NCBI RefSeq assembly: GCF_937616625.2
Contig: NC_065577.1
Location: 28,533,501-28,597,500, forward strand
Length of the DNA: 64,000 nucleotides
Direction of reading: 5' to 3'
From: Mercurialis annua
Taxonomy: Eukaryota; Streptophyta; Magnoliopsida; Malpighiales; Euphorbiaceae
The notes under the pieces are model-generated. The model saw nothing but the letters and a program-made list of their open reading frames with translations, was not told the origin of the DNA and made no database searches. Each line of letters starts with the position of its first letter. Within the stretch, counting starts at the first letter, position 1. Both the position numbers and the translations under genes were made by a program. Below, one piece after another: positions 1 through 10,290 of this stretch.

Positions 1-747
1 TCCACAACAGCGACAACTCCCATGACGTGCGACGATTCCGGCGACCCAGCAGCAACGCGTGGTTCTCCTTCGTCAATGGCAGCAAGTCGCTTGCTTCTGT
101 TAGCGACAGCAGGTTGCTCGCCTCCATCAGCGGCAGCAGGTCGCTCGCCATCGCCCAACTACTACCTCAAATATCTCGCCAGCCAACCCAGCCAACGCTT
201 CGCCCAGCAACTTGCAATCTTTATACACAGTGGCTCTAAAATCAGCGGTAATCTCTTTTTTTTTTCAATCTTACTTTCATTAATATGTTTCTGGACATCT
301 TGGCCAACCTCTGAAATCAACCTCTGGCTAAACCTTTAGAGTCAATCTCTGGCCAAACCTTTAGAGTCAACCTCTGGCCAAACCTCTACAGTCAACCTCT
401 GGCCAAACCTCTACAGTCAACCTCTGGCCAAACCTTTAGAGTCAATCTCTGGCCAAACTACTAGAGTCAACCTCTGGCCAAACCTCTAGAGTCAACCTCT
501 AAAATCAACCTCTAGTCAAACTTCTAGAGTCAACCTCTAAAATCAACGTCTGTCCAAACCTCTAGAGTCAACCTGTAAAATCAACCTCGGGCCAAACCTC
601 TAGAATCAACGTCTAGCCAACCTTTAGAGTCAACCTCTTGCCAAATCTCTGGAGTTAGCTTCTGGCCAATTAATCATTGTCTAATGGCCTTTCTAACTCT
701 TGATAAGAATGTGGGTTAAAAATTTATATTTTTAATTTTAATTTCTG
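1..747 (-). repeat. LTR-like module of element A (left copy, partial)
   Basis: Bases 1-230 match about 5815-6045 almost base for base, including the stretch around ccatgacgtgc. A minisatellite follows, then a tail near 660-747 that loosely matches 6330-6406. On the minus strand the right-hand copy begins TGTTTCCACC, a plausible LTR start. A TATA-like tataaag lies on the minus strand near 212-222, as in the other copy near 6027-6037. The left edge lies outside the window. Short plus-strand ORFs here are alternative readings of GC-rich repeat sequence and look non-coding. Confidence 0.55.
318..655. repeat. 25-bp minisatellite, unit AACCTCTGGCCAAACCTCTAGAGTC
   Basis: About a dozen imperfect copies of a 25-base unit built from aacctctggccaa and acctctagagtc. 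Late copies (500-640) swap ggcc for aaat. The same unit recurs at 6119-6325 in the matching LTR-like module, and shorter relatives sit at 1390-1560 and 5140-5380. The copies are too degenerate, and the spacers too similar to the repeats, for a CRISPR array. Confidence 0.9.
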
Positions 748-1560
748 TTAAACTATAGGGATTGCCTTTGGCTTTTCTTTATATATCAGGACATGTTCTC
801 TCACACGGCCTTTTGGCCATTACTTGCTTGTTGTGACACGTACACTTTCACATATCCACTTGTGCACCCATTGCATTACAGGGACGCCATACATGTACTT
901 TCTGAACTTTAGTTTCAAATGTCTTGGTGTGAAGATGGCTCTCTCGCCATTAGTTTGTTTTTTGTGTTCCACACCAAGATTCACGTGCAGGTACAGCCAT
1001 GCATTGCATTCACTATGTGTTTATGTTTCTGGTATGAAGATAGCTTTTCCCATATACTTGTGTGGTGATGTGATGTCCATACCAAGGCTTGTTTCACGAA
1101 CAATGCACATGTGTCACTTACAGCCATGCATTTGCATTTATGTGGCCGTTTTTGTTGTTGAATTTTCTTTTGAACTTTTAGCTTAGGTAGCCAAACAATA
1201 GTTCAGAAGTCTAAGAAAAATAGAGAACCTATGGTATACGTTCAATAGGGAATTCATAGTAGGATAACGGAAAAGATGAACTAAAGTTTTAAAGGTCAGC
1301 TATTCATTGGCTATCACTTATCCCTTCTCCTCTCCCATATAGGCTTCTATAAATACTTTCTATTTTTATTTCCAAGTGGCTAGACTATTTTCCACGCCAA
1401 CTAAAATTAACCTCTAGAGTCAACTTCTGAAATTAACTTCTGGAGTCAACCTCTAAAGGCAATTTCTGAAATTAACCTTTGGAGTCAATCTCTAGAGTCA
1501 TCTTCTGAAATTAACTTTCTAGAGTCAACTTCTGAAATTAACTTTCTAGAGTCAATTAAT
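748..1560. other. Element A 3' region without a gene; second minisatellite 1390-1560
   Basis: No recognisable protein. A 120-codon open frame at 824-1186 on the plus strand has no motif I know and runs through imperfect repeats (ccatgcattgcat, accaagattcacg, accaaggcttg), so I do not call it a gene. Bases 1390-1560 are degenerate copies of ctctagagtcaacttctgaaattaa, related to the minisatellite in the 4529-5458 LTR. Repeat-rich sequence between integrase and the 3' LTR is known for Tat-lineage elements. Confidence 0.5.
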
Positions 1561-2534
1561 GAACAAAGGATCATTTTACCCCCCGATCTTGGAACAAAGT
1601 ATCAAAAACGTCCAAATTAGCAAAACAGGATCACTTTTACCCTGAACTTGGCAAAACCGTTTCAAAAACACCCCTACGCTGATATGGCACATTAATTGCA
1701 GAGTGAGATTATAAATTTAAAATAATTAACCTAATCTAATTAAATATTTAATCCTAATTAATTTAAAACCCATCTTCCTCCACCACCACTATCCCTATTC
1801 CTCCACCACCGACCACCATCTAAAATTCATAATCCACCGCCCAAACCCATCCGACACCGTCAGAACTGTCGCAGCAGTTGAGAGACGAATCTTCGTCTCT
1901 CAATCTGAGAGACGAGTTCAGAGACGAGCTCGTCTCTCAGATTGAGAGACAAACTGCTTCGTCTCTCATCTGAGAGACGAATATGTTCGTCTCTCAATCT
2001 GAGAGACGAACTGCTTCGTCTCTCATCTGAGAGACGAACTGCTTCGTCTCTCATCTGAGAGACGAATTCGTCTCTCATATGACGAACCCAGATGTGGGTT
2101 CGTCAGAGAGAGGAACTGAGTTCATCTCTCACAGTGAGCAGCTGCCGGAAAAAGTTCCGGCAGCTGCTTATCAGAAGTTAAAAAAACAATTAGATTTTTT
2201 TTGCAAAATATACAAAGAGTTCCTTTATATTTTTAGTTAATATAATTTTGGTATATAAGGTTTTAAAATTAAATTGTTTTTTTAATTATTAGGGACTAAT
2301 TTATACAATATTGAAAAAATTAGGATCATTTTAAATATTTCACCATTAAAAACCACCTAGGAAAAAAAACCACCTGTAAAACCAGAGAGTGTGCCTCACT
2401 CTCTTAGGTGAGAGTGGGGAGGGGGATTTTTGTACCAAATTTGACAAGTTCAAGGTAAAAGTGATCCCGTTTTGCTAATTTGGACGTTTTTGATACTTTG
2501 TGCCAAGTTCAAGGGGTAAAGTGATCCTTTGTTC
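1561..2534. mobile_element. MULE-type non-autonomous DNA transposon (974 bp)
   Basis: The element begins gaacaaaggatca and ends tgatcctttgttc, exact inverted termini. The terminal inverted repeats stay alignable for roughly 100 bases, including aagtatcaaaaacgtccaaa and gatcacttttacc. The flanks gtcaattaat (1551-1560) and gtcaatttat (2535-2544) are a 10-base duplication with one mismatch, or 9 bases as is usual for Mutator-like elements. There is no transposase. The interior is AT-rich apart from a palindromic array. It inserted into element A. A one-ended relative lies at 14550-14691. Confidence 0.9.
1876..2075. repeat. Palindromic GAGAGACGAA/TTCGTCTCTC array inside the MITE
   Basis: Alternating gagagacgaa and ttcgtctctc blocks, with short variable joints (ctgc, atatg, ttcagagacgagc), repeat about six times in 200 bases, so every adjacent pair can form a hairpin. 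A 72-codon minus-strand frame here translates to Arg/Ser/Glu-rich repeats and is a by-product of the array. Confidence 0.85.
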
Positions 2535-2559
2535 GTCAATTTATTATAGCCTCTTTTCT

Positions 2560-2850
2560 CTCTCTTTTTTCAGATGAATGGCTAGAGGCCATTAAATTAC
2601 AACTAAAGAAATGAAAAATACCAGTTTAGCCAAGATAGCCAAACTCTTAGAACTTTAATTATAAAAATGGCTAAAAGCCATTACATTACAACTTGTGTCA
2701 AAATGGAAAATTAATGAAAAAGTACTGGTTTAGCCAAAATAGCCAAACTTCTAAGACTTTGATAATACATTTGGCTAAAAGCCATCTGTTACAACTCATG
2801 TACTGACATTTCTAAAAACACACTTGCATAATCTGCAGTACATGTATGGC
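2560..2850. repeat. Degenerate tandem repeats around ggctaaaagcca
   Basis: Three to four imperfect copies of a unit of about 100 bases: a short palindrome (atggctaaaagccat), then ttacaactnatgt, then gtttagccaaaatagccaaact. Copies begin near 2578, 2667, 2770 and 2846. They lie between the integrase tail and the MITE, in the 3' untranslated part of element A. No ORF is supported. Confidence 0.6.
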
Positions 2851-3180
2851 TAAAAGCAATTAAGTCATTTCCAAATTGTATTTCTCTCATATGGTGGAGT
2901 GTATTTGATAGCCAGAACGCGTTCCCCTTCATCTCCTTGTGGACCAAAAATGGTCCTTCCTAGTTGGTAGACCATTTCCCATATTCTCTGTCTTTAATAA
3001 CAGGGGGGTAAAATAAACTTCCATACTAGCTCATCTTCTTGAAATGTTACTTCGGAATCAAGAACCTCTGCCGTATTGCTCTCCTCCATATTTTATTCCA
3101 TAATATGCTGCATACGTTCCATCAAAATTGCAGATGCAGCTGCTGCAAACTCACCAGAGGTGAGTTTAACTATGAATTTC
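2850..3180 (-). pseudogene. Tat/Ogre-type integrase C-terminal remnant
   Basis: Translating the minus strand in shifting frames gives an integrase tail: an EDELVWK-like strand followed by ILPP, a GKW-like block, then EGPF and KGNAFWL-like segments close to 2920-3010. In Tat elements this SH3-like C-terminal region precedes the pol stop. At least two frameshifts and a stop are needed to read it. The catalytic core, RT and protease are absent between it and the upstream gag ORF, so a large internal deletion is inferred. It cannot be functional. Confidence 0.6.
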
Positions 3181-3562
3181 TTTAATAATTATGGAGTAGC
3201 ACGACTTGTTGTATGGAACAATAGTCACTGATTCCAATATTTTCTCTGCTTTCTTTTTTAACCTCTTGATGAATCTCTAGAGGTTTATTTTTCTTTGGTT
3301 GGCTCTTTTTATTTTTCCTAGTAAAGTGAATGGGACCAACATAGGAATCATAGTAGCAAACTTCCACCATGTTAGTGGCAGTGGTGAATGGTTTAATATT
3401 CACTATTGATCCCTTGTCAATAAGATATGGATACGGTTTGTGAAATTATGGTTGGTCGATTTGTCTCCGACCTAGACCACAAAGCTCATGGATGGCTTCT
3501 CTTACAGCCTCCACGTCGAGTGGCCTCCTCAGATGTTGGAGTGACAGAGGTGGATTCCTCCC

Positions 3563-4495
3563 CTATGGAAAATAATTGCCTTCTAAGCCCAGAGGTTGAT
3601 CATCATTTTCATTAACCTCTGGATCCTCCATGGAAGGATGAACAGCTTCTCTCACAGCCTCCATGTCAAGTGGCCGTGCTAGAGGTTGTAGTGGCAGAGG
3701 TTGGTTCCTCCCATGGGGAAAATAGTTGCCCCCTATGCCCAGAGGTTGGACATAATTTTGATTAACCTCTGGATCATCCATGTAAGGATGAACGACTTCT
3801 CTCACGGCCTCCATGTCAAGTGCCCGTGCTAGAGGTTGGAGTGGTAGAGGTTGGTTCCTCCCCTGGGGAAAATGTTTGCCCCCTGTGCCCAGAGGTTGGA
3901 CATAATTTTGATTAACCTCTGGATCATCCATGGAAGGATGATTAACAGCACCTGCATTAAACGACCTTTCTTCAGAGGGTGATGGGTTTGACATTGGTAC
4001 ATGACTAGTGCTTCCAATCTCATGTACTCCTCCAAATGATTTCCCCCTGAGTCGGTTAGGATCTTGTTTAGCTGTATTAACAGCCTTTGGTAAATCACCA
4101 TGGGATGATAATTTCATATCCACTATTAATTCGGCCAAGTAGCGTTCCATGGCGAACTGCTTCTTGTTCATCTCTTGATGCTTCAGATTCATTTTAATCC
4201 GAGCATGGTTGAAATTGGCCCGAGTCTGGTTCATCTCAATTATGGCCATTAACAACATGTTTAAGGCTTCCGCCAATCTCGGCTTAGAATTTTTCCGAGT
4301 TGGTGTCTGTTGCCTTTCGAAACCATGTGGTACATCTTCAATTGCCTCTCCATGGAGAGGTAAGTTATCTTTCTCGATGTTTCGCACCATGTGAGCCACA
4401 TAGTCTCCATGTCCTACATTTGTAGCAGTAGGATCATCCACTGTATCCTGGGATATAATAACATCTTTTCCTTTCTCACTTCGAGTTCTAGGCAT
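3563..4495 (-). CDS. Gag-like ORF of element A with 50-residue repeats
   Basis: An open frame of 310 codons. I chose the start MPRTRSEKGK because the longer frame to 4540 would begin inside the LTR and cross the PBS. Residues about 1-60 are polar and include an HMVRNIEKDN stretch. Residues about 65-130 are Met/Asn/Lys-rich and helical, with spaced M, N and Q (for example LNMLLMAIIEMNQTR), resembling the N-terminal gag region of Tat elements. The last 130 residues or so are repeats with a DPEVN...QPLG...RNQPLPLQPLAR core. No zinc knuckle is left, so the frame is probably truncated. Function is inferred from position just downstream of the PBS. Confidence 0.6.
   Translation of the reverse strand: MPRTRSEKGKDVIISQDTVDDPTATNVGHGDYVAHMVRNIEKDNLPLHGEAIEDVPHGFERQQTPTRKNSKPRLAEALNMLLMAIIEMNQTRANFNHARIKMNLKHQEMNKKQFAMERYLAELIVDMKLSSHGDLPKAVNTAKQDPNRLRGKSFGGVHEIGSTSHVPMSNPSPSEERSFNAGAVNHPSMDDPEVNQNYVQPLGTGGKHFPQGRNQPLPLQPLARALDMEAVREVVHPYMDDPEVNQNYVQPLGIGGNYFPHGRNQPLPLQPLARPLDMEAVREAVHPSMEDPEVNENDDQPLGLEGNYFP
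3575..3990 (-). repeat. 150-bp tandem repeats inside the gag-like ORF
   Basis: The marker ggatc(c/a)tcca recurs at 3621, 3771 and 3921, exactly 150 bases apart, so each unit adds 50 residues in frame. Units keep the order ccatg..gaaggatga, ggcctccatgtcaagtg, agaggttggttcctccc, ataattttgattaacctctgg. The embedded ttaacctctgg resembles the core of the element's minisatellites. Confidence 0.9.
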
Positions 4496-4507
4496 AACTC
4501 TTAGTAT

Positions 4508-4525
4508 CCCACTGGGCGTGCCAAA
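4508..4525 (-). other. Primer-binding site of element A
   Basis: On the minus strand TTTGGCACGCCCAGTGGG starts a few bases after the LTR end (…TAACA). This tRNA-complementary form is typical of Tat/Ogre-like gypsy elements. It fixes the orientation and the LTR inner edge at 4529. Confidence 0.75.
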
Positions 4526-4528
4526 AAT

Positions 4529-5458
4529 TGTTACAGGCATTTTGCGATTGTAGTGAAAACCATAACAACAAGTGTGTATAAGTGCGGGCGTGCTAGGAAG
4601 CGGATTCCAAATTGTGAACTTAACTTAAAACAAACGACTGGGCTTGGTTAACCTTATAACAAGTACTCCAAAAAGTAATGCTAAAATCGAAATTCAACTG
4701 TTAATGTGTTTACTAATTGAATAAAATGAAAGTACAAGTGTTTAAGTAGAGAATAGAGTAATTCAATCGTAAAGTTCTTTACTGATTGAAGAAAATAGAA
4801 ATTGCTGAGATTGAGTGTTTTTTGCCTTTGGGCTGGTTTTTTGGATGATTGATCGGGGGTTGCAAACTTGTTGTTGTTCTCTTATTTATAGCCTTTGTCA
4901 TTTGTGAAAAATATCGCTTCTTTCAACTGCACACGTTCTTCCCCACCTTTAAGAAACTGCAAATCGTGTCTTTGAACTGTTGCTTCTCAAAAGCACGTGC
5001 TTTTTAACTTTTATTCTTCTGACAAAAATATCCTTGGGCTCTTGGCCATTTAAACTCAATTTAATGGCCATCTTAAATATGGGCTTAATCTTCTGATAAT
5101 GGACCTGGGCCTTCTGAATCTCCTGAGGAATTACTCATCAACCTTTGGAATCAACCTCTGAAATCAACCTCTGAAGTCAACCTCTGACATCGACTTCTAG
5201 ATTTAAATGGAGTCAACCTCTCCAATCAACTTTTGGAAATTAAGTAGAGTCAACATCTAGGGTCAACCTCTGAAATTAACTTCTGGGTCTTATGGAGTCA
5301 ACCTCTGGAATCAACTTCTGAAAATTAACTTCTGGAGTCAACCTCTGAAATTAAAATTCCAACCTCTGGCCAATTTTGCCCAGTACCTTTTTCAATCTTT
5401 TGAAAAAGAATATGCGCTTTATGGCCTCTTAGACATATTTTTAATTTTGGTGCAAACA
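4529..5458 (-). repeat. LTR of element A (930 bp)
   Basis: Minus-strand ends are TGTTTGCACC and CCTGTAACA, giving TG...CA termini. The plus-strand PBS complement abuts the inner edge. U3 holds a minisatellite (about 5140-5380) of tcaacctctga-like units. A TATA-like tataaataag is at 4882-4890, and an AC-rich leader follows. Just outside the TG end (5459-5475) the minus strand reads tatagggggcat, a PPT-like tract. That would normally mark a 3' LTR, which adds to the signs of rearrangement. Confidence 0.7.
4881..4890 (-). promoter_or_regulatory. Candidate TATA box of the element A LTR
   Basis: Minus-strand TATAAATAAG follows GGC and precedes an AC-rich leader (gagaacaacaacaag), a normal plant LTR promoter layout. 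It would drive transcription into the PBS and gag ORF. Confidence 0.55.
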
Positions 5459-6406
5459 ATGCCCCCTATATTATTGGCTTTCAAAAATTAAAGTCCTTTA
5501 TATATTTTCTTTATGCCAAAATTATTTTCTTTTAGAGATTTTAGAAGGTCAAGAGAATTTCACTCCTTCTTCTCCAAAACCTCTAGCAAACCCTAATCCC
5601 CAAAAATTTAAAATCTATTTTTCTCTCAATCCACCAAGCATCAATCCCCAAGATTTTTCTAGCTTGGTTAAATAAAATCCACCAACTCCGGCTACCACCA
5701 CATTGCCGGCATTCAGCAGCCCGACAGCCGCCTCGTCTCCCGCTCGCCAAGCCTTCACAGCGGCAGCGGCAACCTCCAGCTCTTCTCACCCAGCTTCAAC
5801 GGCAGCCTTCACGCCATCCACAACAGCGACAGCTCCCATGACGTGCACCAATTCCGGCGATCCAGCAGCAGCGCGTGGTTCTCCTTCGTCAACGGCAGCA
5901 AGTCGCTTGCTTCTGTCAGCGGCAGCAGGTTGCTCGCCTCTGTCAGCGGCAGCAGGTCGCTAGCCATCGCCCTACTTCTTCAGAAAATATCTCGCCAGCC
6001 AACCCAGCCAACGCTTCGCCCAACAACTTGCAATCTTTATACACAGTGGCTCTAAAATCAGCGGTAATCTCTTTTTTTTTCAATCTTAGTTTCATTCATA
6101 TGTTTCTGGACATCTTGGCCAACCTCTGAAATCAACCTCTGGCCAAACCTTTAGAGTCAACCTCTGGCCAAACTTTTAGAGTCAACCTCTGGCCAAACCC
6201 TTGGAGTCAACCTCTGACCAAACCTCTAGAGTCAACCTCTGGCCAAACCTATAGAGTCAACCTCTGGCCAAACCTCTAAAGTCAACCTCTGGCCAAACTT
6301 TTAGAGTCAACCTCTGGCCAATTTTTCCCAGTAGCTTTTTCTATCTTTTGAAAAAGAATATGGGCTTTATGTCCTTTTATCCATATAATTAATTTTGGTG
6401 GAAACA
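5459..6406 (-). repeat. Second LTR-like module of element A with minisatellite 6119-6325
   Basis: The minus-strand start is TGTTTCCACC. Its first 100 bases match the start of the 4529-5458 LTR (shared catattctttttcaaaaga and actgggnaaaattggccaga), then about eight 25-bp minisatellite units follow. The remainder (5560-6060) is GC-rich, Ala/Ser-codon-like sequence unlike the neighbouring LTR but repeated at 1-230. A minus-strand tataaag lies near 6027-6037. It also contains accctaatccccaaa near 5590. Whether the inner part is U5, captured gene sequence or spacer is unresolved. Confidence 0.5.
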
Positions 6407-6682
6407 GTATGTTTGACATTTTTTTATGGTATGTTAAACCCTTTTTTATGTGTGTTCAATATAGTATCTTCTATGTTTTGTTTCCTTTCTAAGGAATATC
6501 TTAAGTTGTGCATCTAGGTTCTCGAGCCTCCAAGTGCATCATGTACTCGATAACGATCCATGTCCTATGCAATCATCTATACTATAATGGCATGCCTTAT
6601 CGGCCAAGCCATAGCTACTATAAGCCGTATAATAGCATAAAGCGATATAAACACACAAGCACACAAAACATACAAATTATTT

Positions 6683-7398
6683 CATACCTAGGGGTGCCCG
6701 ACTAGATTCACCCTGCTCTCTTATTACTATTCCCGATTGGTGACCTCTAACTTGCCTCGGACTACATCTAATTACTGCCACTTGATTAAACCGTCTACTT
6801 GGTTCAGAAGCATCCAATTGGCGTTTAGAAGATCGTGATCTCTCTCGACGATAGAAGAACGGTTGAATAGGATTACCTTCGCGCTCGAGTGTTTCAGCGA
6901 TCTAACGTGGCCTACCGGTTAGGTAGGAGAAATGCTCGAACACGTCCTCAAAAAATTCTCCAAACTCGGGTCTTAGACCCCTCACAAACATTATGTTGAT
7001 CTCCTCACTCCTTTCTCTTGTCAATTTAGGTATTTCTTCAGTCATTCGAAGAAAGTTCATAGTATACCTCCTATTGGGAAGAAACCTCTAGCAAACGAAC
7101 TAAAATACTCCTTCATCCGTTTAAAACTTTCTTCAGCCATCCTTTCTCTTTAAACGATAACTGATCAGAGGCCTCTATATCTGTGAATCTCTTCCCAATA
7201 TTCATATATCCTTACTTTTTTGATACCCGGATCCTTTAAAGGATTCTCAAGCGGTTCATCGTCACGATTCTCTCTCCCGGGTGTCAGGGATCTTTTCTGA
7301 ATTTCCAAGAAACCATTCTGGTATATAGGAGATACTTCCTCCTCGTCCAATACATCATGTGGCTGAGCTTCACTTGGCCTAGACGTGCTGAAACACAA
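6683..7398 (-). pseudogene. Broken gag of element B, homologous to the gag of element C
   Basis: The first 77 codons (7398 to 7165) are open and include AQPHDV, an acidic DEEE run and IYQNGF, matching AQPHAV, EEEQ and IFQNGF in the gag of C. Further on, after a stop and in shifting frames, an SFARGFFPIG stretch matches SFSRGMFLVG in C, and MRIESDRERDGNPIRP-like sequence matches its tail. Several stops and frameshifts break it. Start and end are set by alignment with C. Gag would package the element RNA; here it is dead. Confidence 0.65.
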
Positions 7399-7682
7399 GC
7401 AATCTTAACATGAGATTTCATCTCCCCAAGTCTCATCTTAATATGCATATCACGCATGCATATTCTATTGAAAACGAAATACTTATCCTCATCTTATACA
7501 CATATTTCACAAAGAAGAAACAAGGAGTTAACAAATCAATCGATCATACTTATCAAAAAACAAACGATACAGACGATTAGGATAAGACAAAACTCAAATT
7601 CTATTACTGTAGTAGTTCCTAGGTACTCAAACCATACAAGACTTATTTACGATATACATTAGCAATAGTAGCCTAGACCATT

Positions 7683-7695
7683 GCTCTGATATCAA
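7683..7695 (-). other. Primer-binding site of element B (initiator-Met type)
   Basis: Minus-strand TTGATATCAGAGC just after the LTR end, one base off the usual TTGGTATCAGAGC, which pairs with the 3' end of initiator tRNA-Met. Confidence 0.75.
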
Positions 7696-10290
7696 CTTTG
7701 TCACGACCCACATTATTGATCCGAGACCGGCACTAGGGAATGGGAGCGGTAGCTCGGAAACCTGTAGCAAGCCTAAAATCACAAATACTTTTATGCAAAT
7801 AATCAAACATATAGTGACCTTATAAACGGAAGCAAGTATACAAACATATATACACTAGTCAATCGATACAATACATATGGGTGTTCCACTTCCGTACAAC
7901 GTATGTACTAGCCTGGCAATATACGATTATGCACTAGTGTATCTAGGCCACTTCACAGGCTACTAGCTCCGTGGCACAAAATGATGTATGACACAACCTA
8001 CAAAAAGATATACACATATAACAGCAAGTAGAAATCATTATCTTAATACATTGTTGTCTCAGGCCACAACTCTGTCAAAAAGTAACCTACTACTGCAGCA
8101 CTACAGAAGTTAGGAACAATACATGTCAAGATTCGACTTCCGGACAAAAATATGGACGCTAGCCAAGTCCAAGTACTAAGCACCTGAAAATGTTTAATAA
8201 CAACGGGGTCAGACTATGGTGAGTGAGATATACATTACTAGTGATATTATAAAAATAAAATCGCACTTTTAAACAATCATTTATACAAATATACAATAAA
8301 ACAAGTATTTGATCCGATCAAAACCTTAATCCTGAAACAATCCTATATTTGGTATTTGCTAGTATTATCGAGCAATAGAGATTTTTCTCTAATCCTTTTT
8401 GTTCAGGTCCCCAGATAGTTCGACTGAGTTCAACCTATACCAAGTGGTACCGTCCCGGGACAGTTCAAACGAGTTAAACTAGTACTATTACTTACAACCA
8501 AACGATCGAGGTGTGCGTACCGGGATAGTTCCACCGAGTAAAACTCACTAGACATAGGTCCCGAGATAGTTCCACCGAGTTTAAACTCATGTCTAACACA
8601 AAGAGTTAGTCTATTTCTATTTTTAAGACTTACCCGACACAGGTGATCACACAACCTATTGACACTCAATAGGTAGCTTGTTTCCTCAGATTGCACACTA
8701 GTCTTCATATATACAAACAAAACACCAAACAATACACAATACGAGCAAACCATATAATAGATTATTTATTTTCCAACACAACAATCAATCAATAAATATA
8801 ATTTATCATCCAATACGATATTCAATCGATATATATTCAAAACGAGTATTAAAATGTGATGCTTTTAGCGATAGGATATTCATTCGATAAGCAACTTTCA
8901 AATCACTATAAACTTTTCAAATATGCGATGTGTTTATAATTTATATATATAATATTTAAAAATAAAGATATAGCGTAATAATACGCGAAAGTAAGGTATA
9001 ACTCACGACTTGCTATCCAATAATCACAATATTCAATGTCGAAGTTCGTCGATGCGTCTGTCAAAAATATTAAACCAAATACGCTTAATTCACAAAGTCA
9101 ACATAAACATTAAAACCCTATGTTACAAACTTAGAAGAATAATGTTTAGGCTCAACATACTTCTACAGCTTAACAAATCATTAAAACCATTTCAAACATT
9201 CAAACTCAATTCACCGTACTTTGACGTCAATAACGTACTTTACGTTTTAAAAATGAAATGCTTAAACCTTAGCTTATATTTCATAGCATTTTAGGGTTTG
9301 AAACAACGTATATACTTTACATTCCATCAATTTTAATTCAACATTTCCTTAGTCCAAAGATCAAATTCAAATTCGCTATACATTAAAACCGATTTCCAAC
9401 TTCGTAGCGTTACGTCAAACGCAAACGATACACGTTCAAGCCACAAGGGAAGGGGTGGCTCAACCCCCTTCACCTTCTTCGCGCCCTCCCTTGTTTAGCA
9501 AGGGGAGGGACTGCAATGGCCAGCCTTAGTGTTTTGCACCAGGGCCTGTTCAGGCCAGCTTACCGTCGTGCCGCACTCAATACGTCATGAAGCTTTGCTG
9601 GACGGAAATCCAGCAGAGTGGCAGCCATGCCCTGGTCCGGTCAGCCTACAAGAACACACATCATCCATAGCCAACCCTCACAACTCATCAATACATAATA
9701 ATTCAGCTTAATATTCACTAACCACAGCAATTAAACATGATTTTCAGCTCAAACATACAACCTAAGATAATCATCAATTCATCAATCACGAACAACCCCA
9801 ATTCTTAAAACCCTAACTGGAAATTGAGTTCCTTACCTGAAATTTATGCTATAAACAATTAGAGAATCCTTTCTCCATTCCAACACTGCAAAAATCGCTT
9901 AATTCCGATGTCAAGCTAAGAATCTACAAGCTTGAATTGAAGCCTTAGATCAGTAGCAATTCTCTTTCCCTGTTCCAATGCCGCAAAAATCAAGCAAATC
10001 GGATGAGAAACAAAGAACCGGTAAGTATTAGCAATTTTGAGAACTTTAAAGAAGATGGTGTTCTTCTTCTTAAAGCCTTTACTGGAAATTTTGTTTGAAT
10101 GAATGAATATTCATATGCAAATGAGTTTATCTAGGTTGGAAAAATTGTCCTTTTGGTCCTTTAAGTTATCGACTTAAACCGTTCCATTTTCTAGCTTTTT
10201 CTTTCGCTCAATTTAGTCCTCTAATCACTCAACCGTTTGAACTCGATAAATTCTGTATTATTTATATCCAAATAAATAATACTATTCCGA

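Larger units (their letters stand above)
1..6406 (-). mobile_element. Element A: rearranged Tat/Ogre-like gypsy retrotransposon
   Basis: Read on the minus strand this holds an LTR-like module (6406 to 5459), a second LTR (5458 to 4529), a primer-binding site, a gag-like ORF, an integrase tail, repeat-rich 3' sequence, and another copy of the first module (747 to 1, running off the window). Direct similarity between 1-747 and about 5815-6406 (Ala/Ser-codon-rich segment, 25-bp minisatellite, about 80-bp tail) supports an LTR pair. The protease-RT block expected between gag and integrase is missing, so the element cannot be autonomous. Three LTR-like modules in one element suggest unequal recombination or nesting. 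The Tat/Ogre assignment rests on the PBS and the integrase tail. Confidence 0.65.
6407..7698 (-). other. Internal remnant of element B
   Basis: Between the edge of element A and the 5' LTR of B. It holds the leader (about 7400-7698), the gag remnant, and a short tail to 6407 with no recognisable pol. The tail sequence tacctaggggtgcc is shared with element C just after its gag. Element A probably inserted into B here, but the other half of B is not in the window. Confidence 0.55.

Noticed and set aside
22..339. Plus-strand frames at 22-339, 27-239 and 5703-6129 as Ala/Ser-rich genes
   Set aside because: Overlapping frames of the same GC-rich LTR-like repeat, present twice, with no domain or independent start context.
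300..660. CRISPR-like repeat array
   Set aside because: Units degenerate and contiguous, no unique spacers, eukaryotic repeat context.
824..1186. 120-codon plus-strand ORF as a host gene
   Set aside because: Cys/His-rich by chance over imperfect repeats, no known motif, no promoter or neighbouring exon, inside element A.
1860..2078. 72-codon minus-strand ORF
   Set aside because: Direct translation of the GAGACGAA hairpin array in the MITE.
7683..7695. tRNA gene suggested by gctctgatacca-like strings
   Set aside because: These are primer-binding sites complementary to a tRNA 3' end only; no cloverleaf around them.
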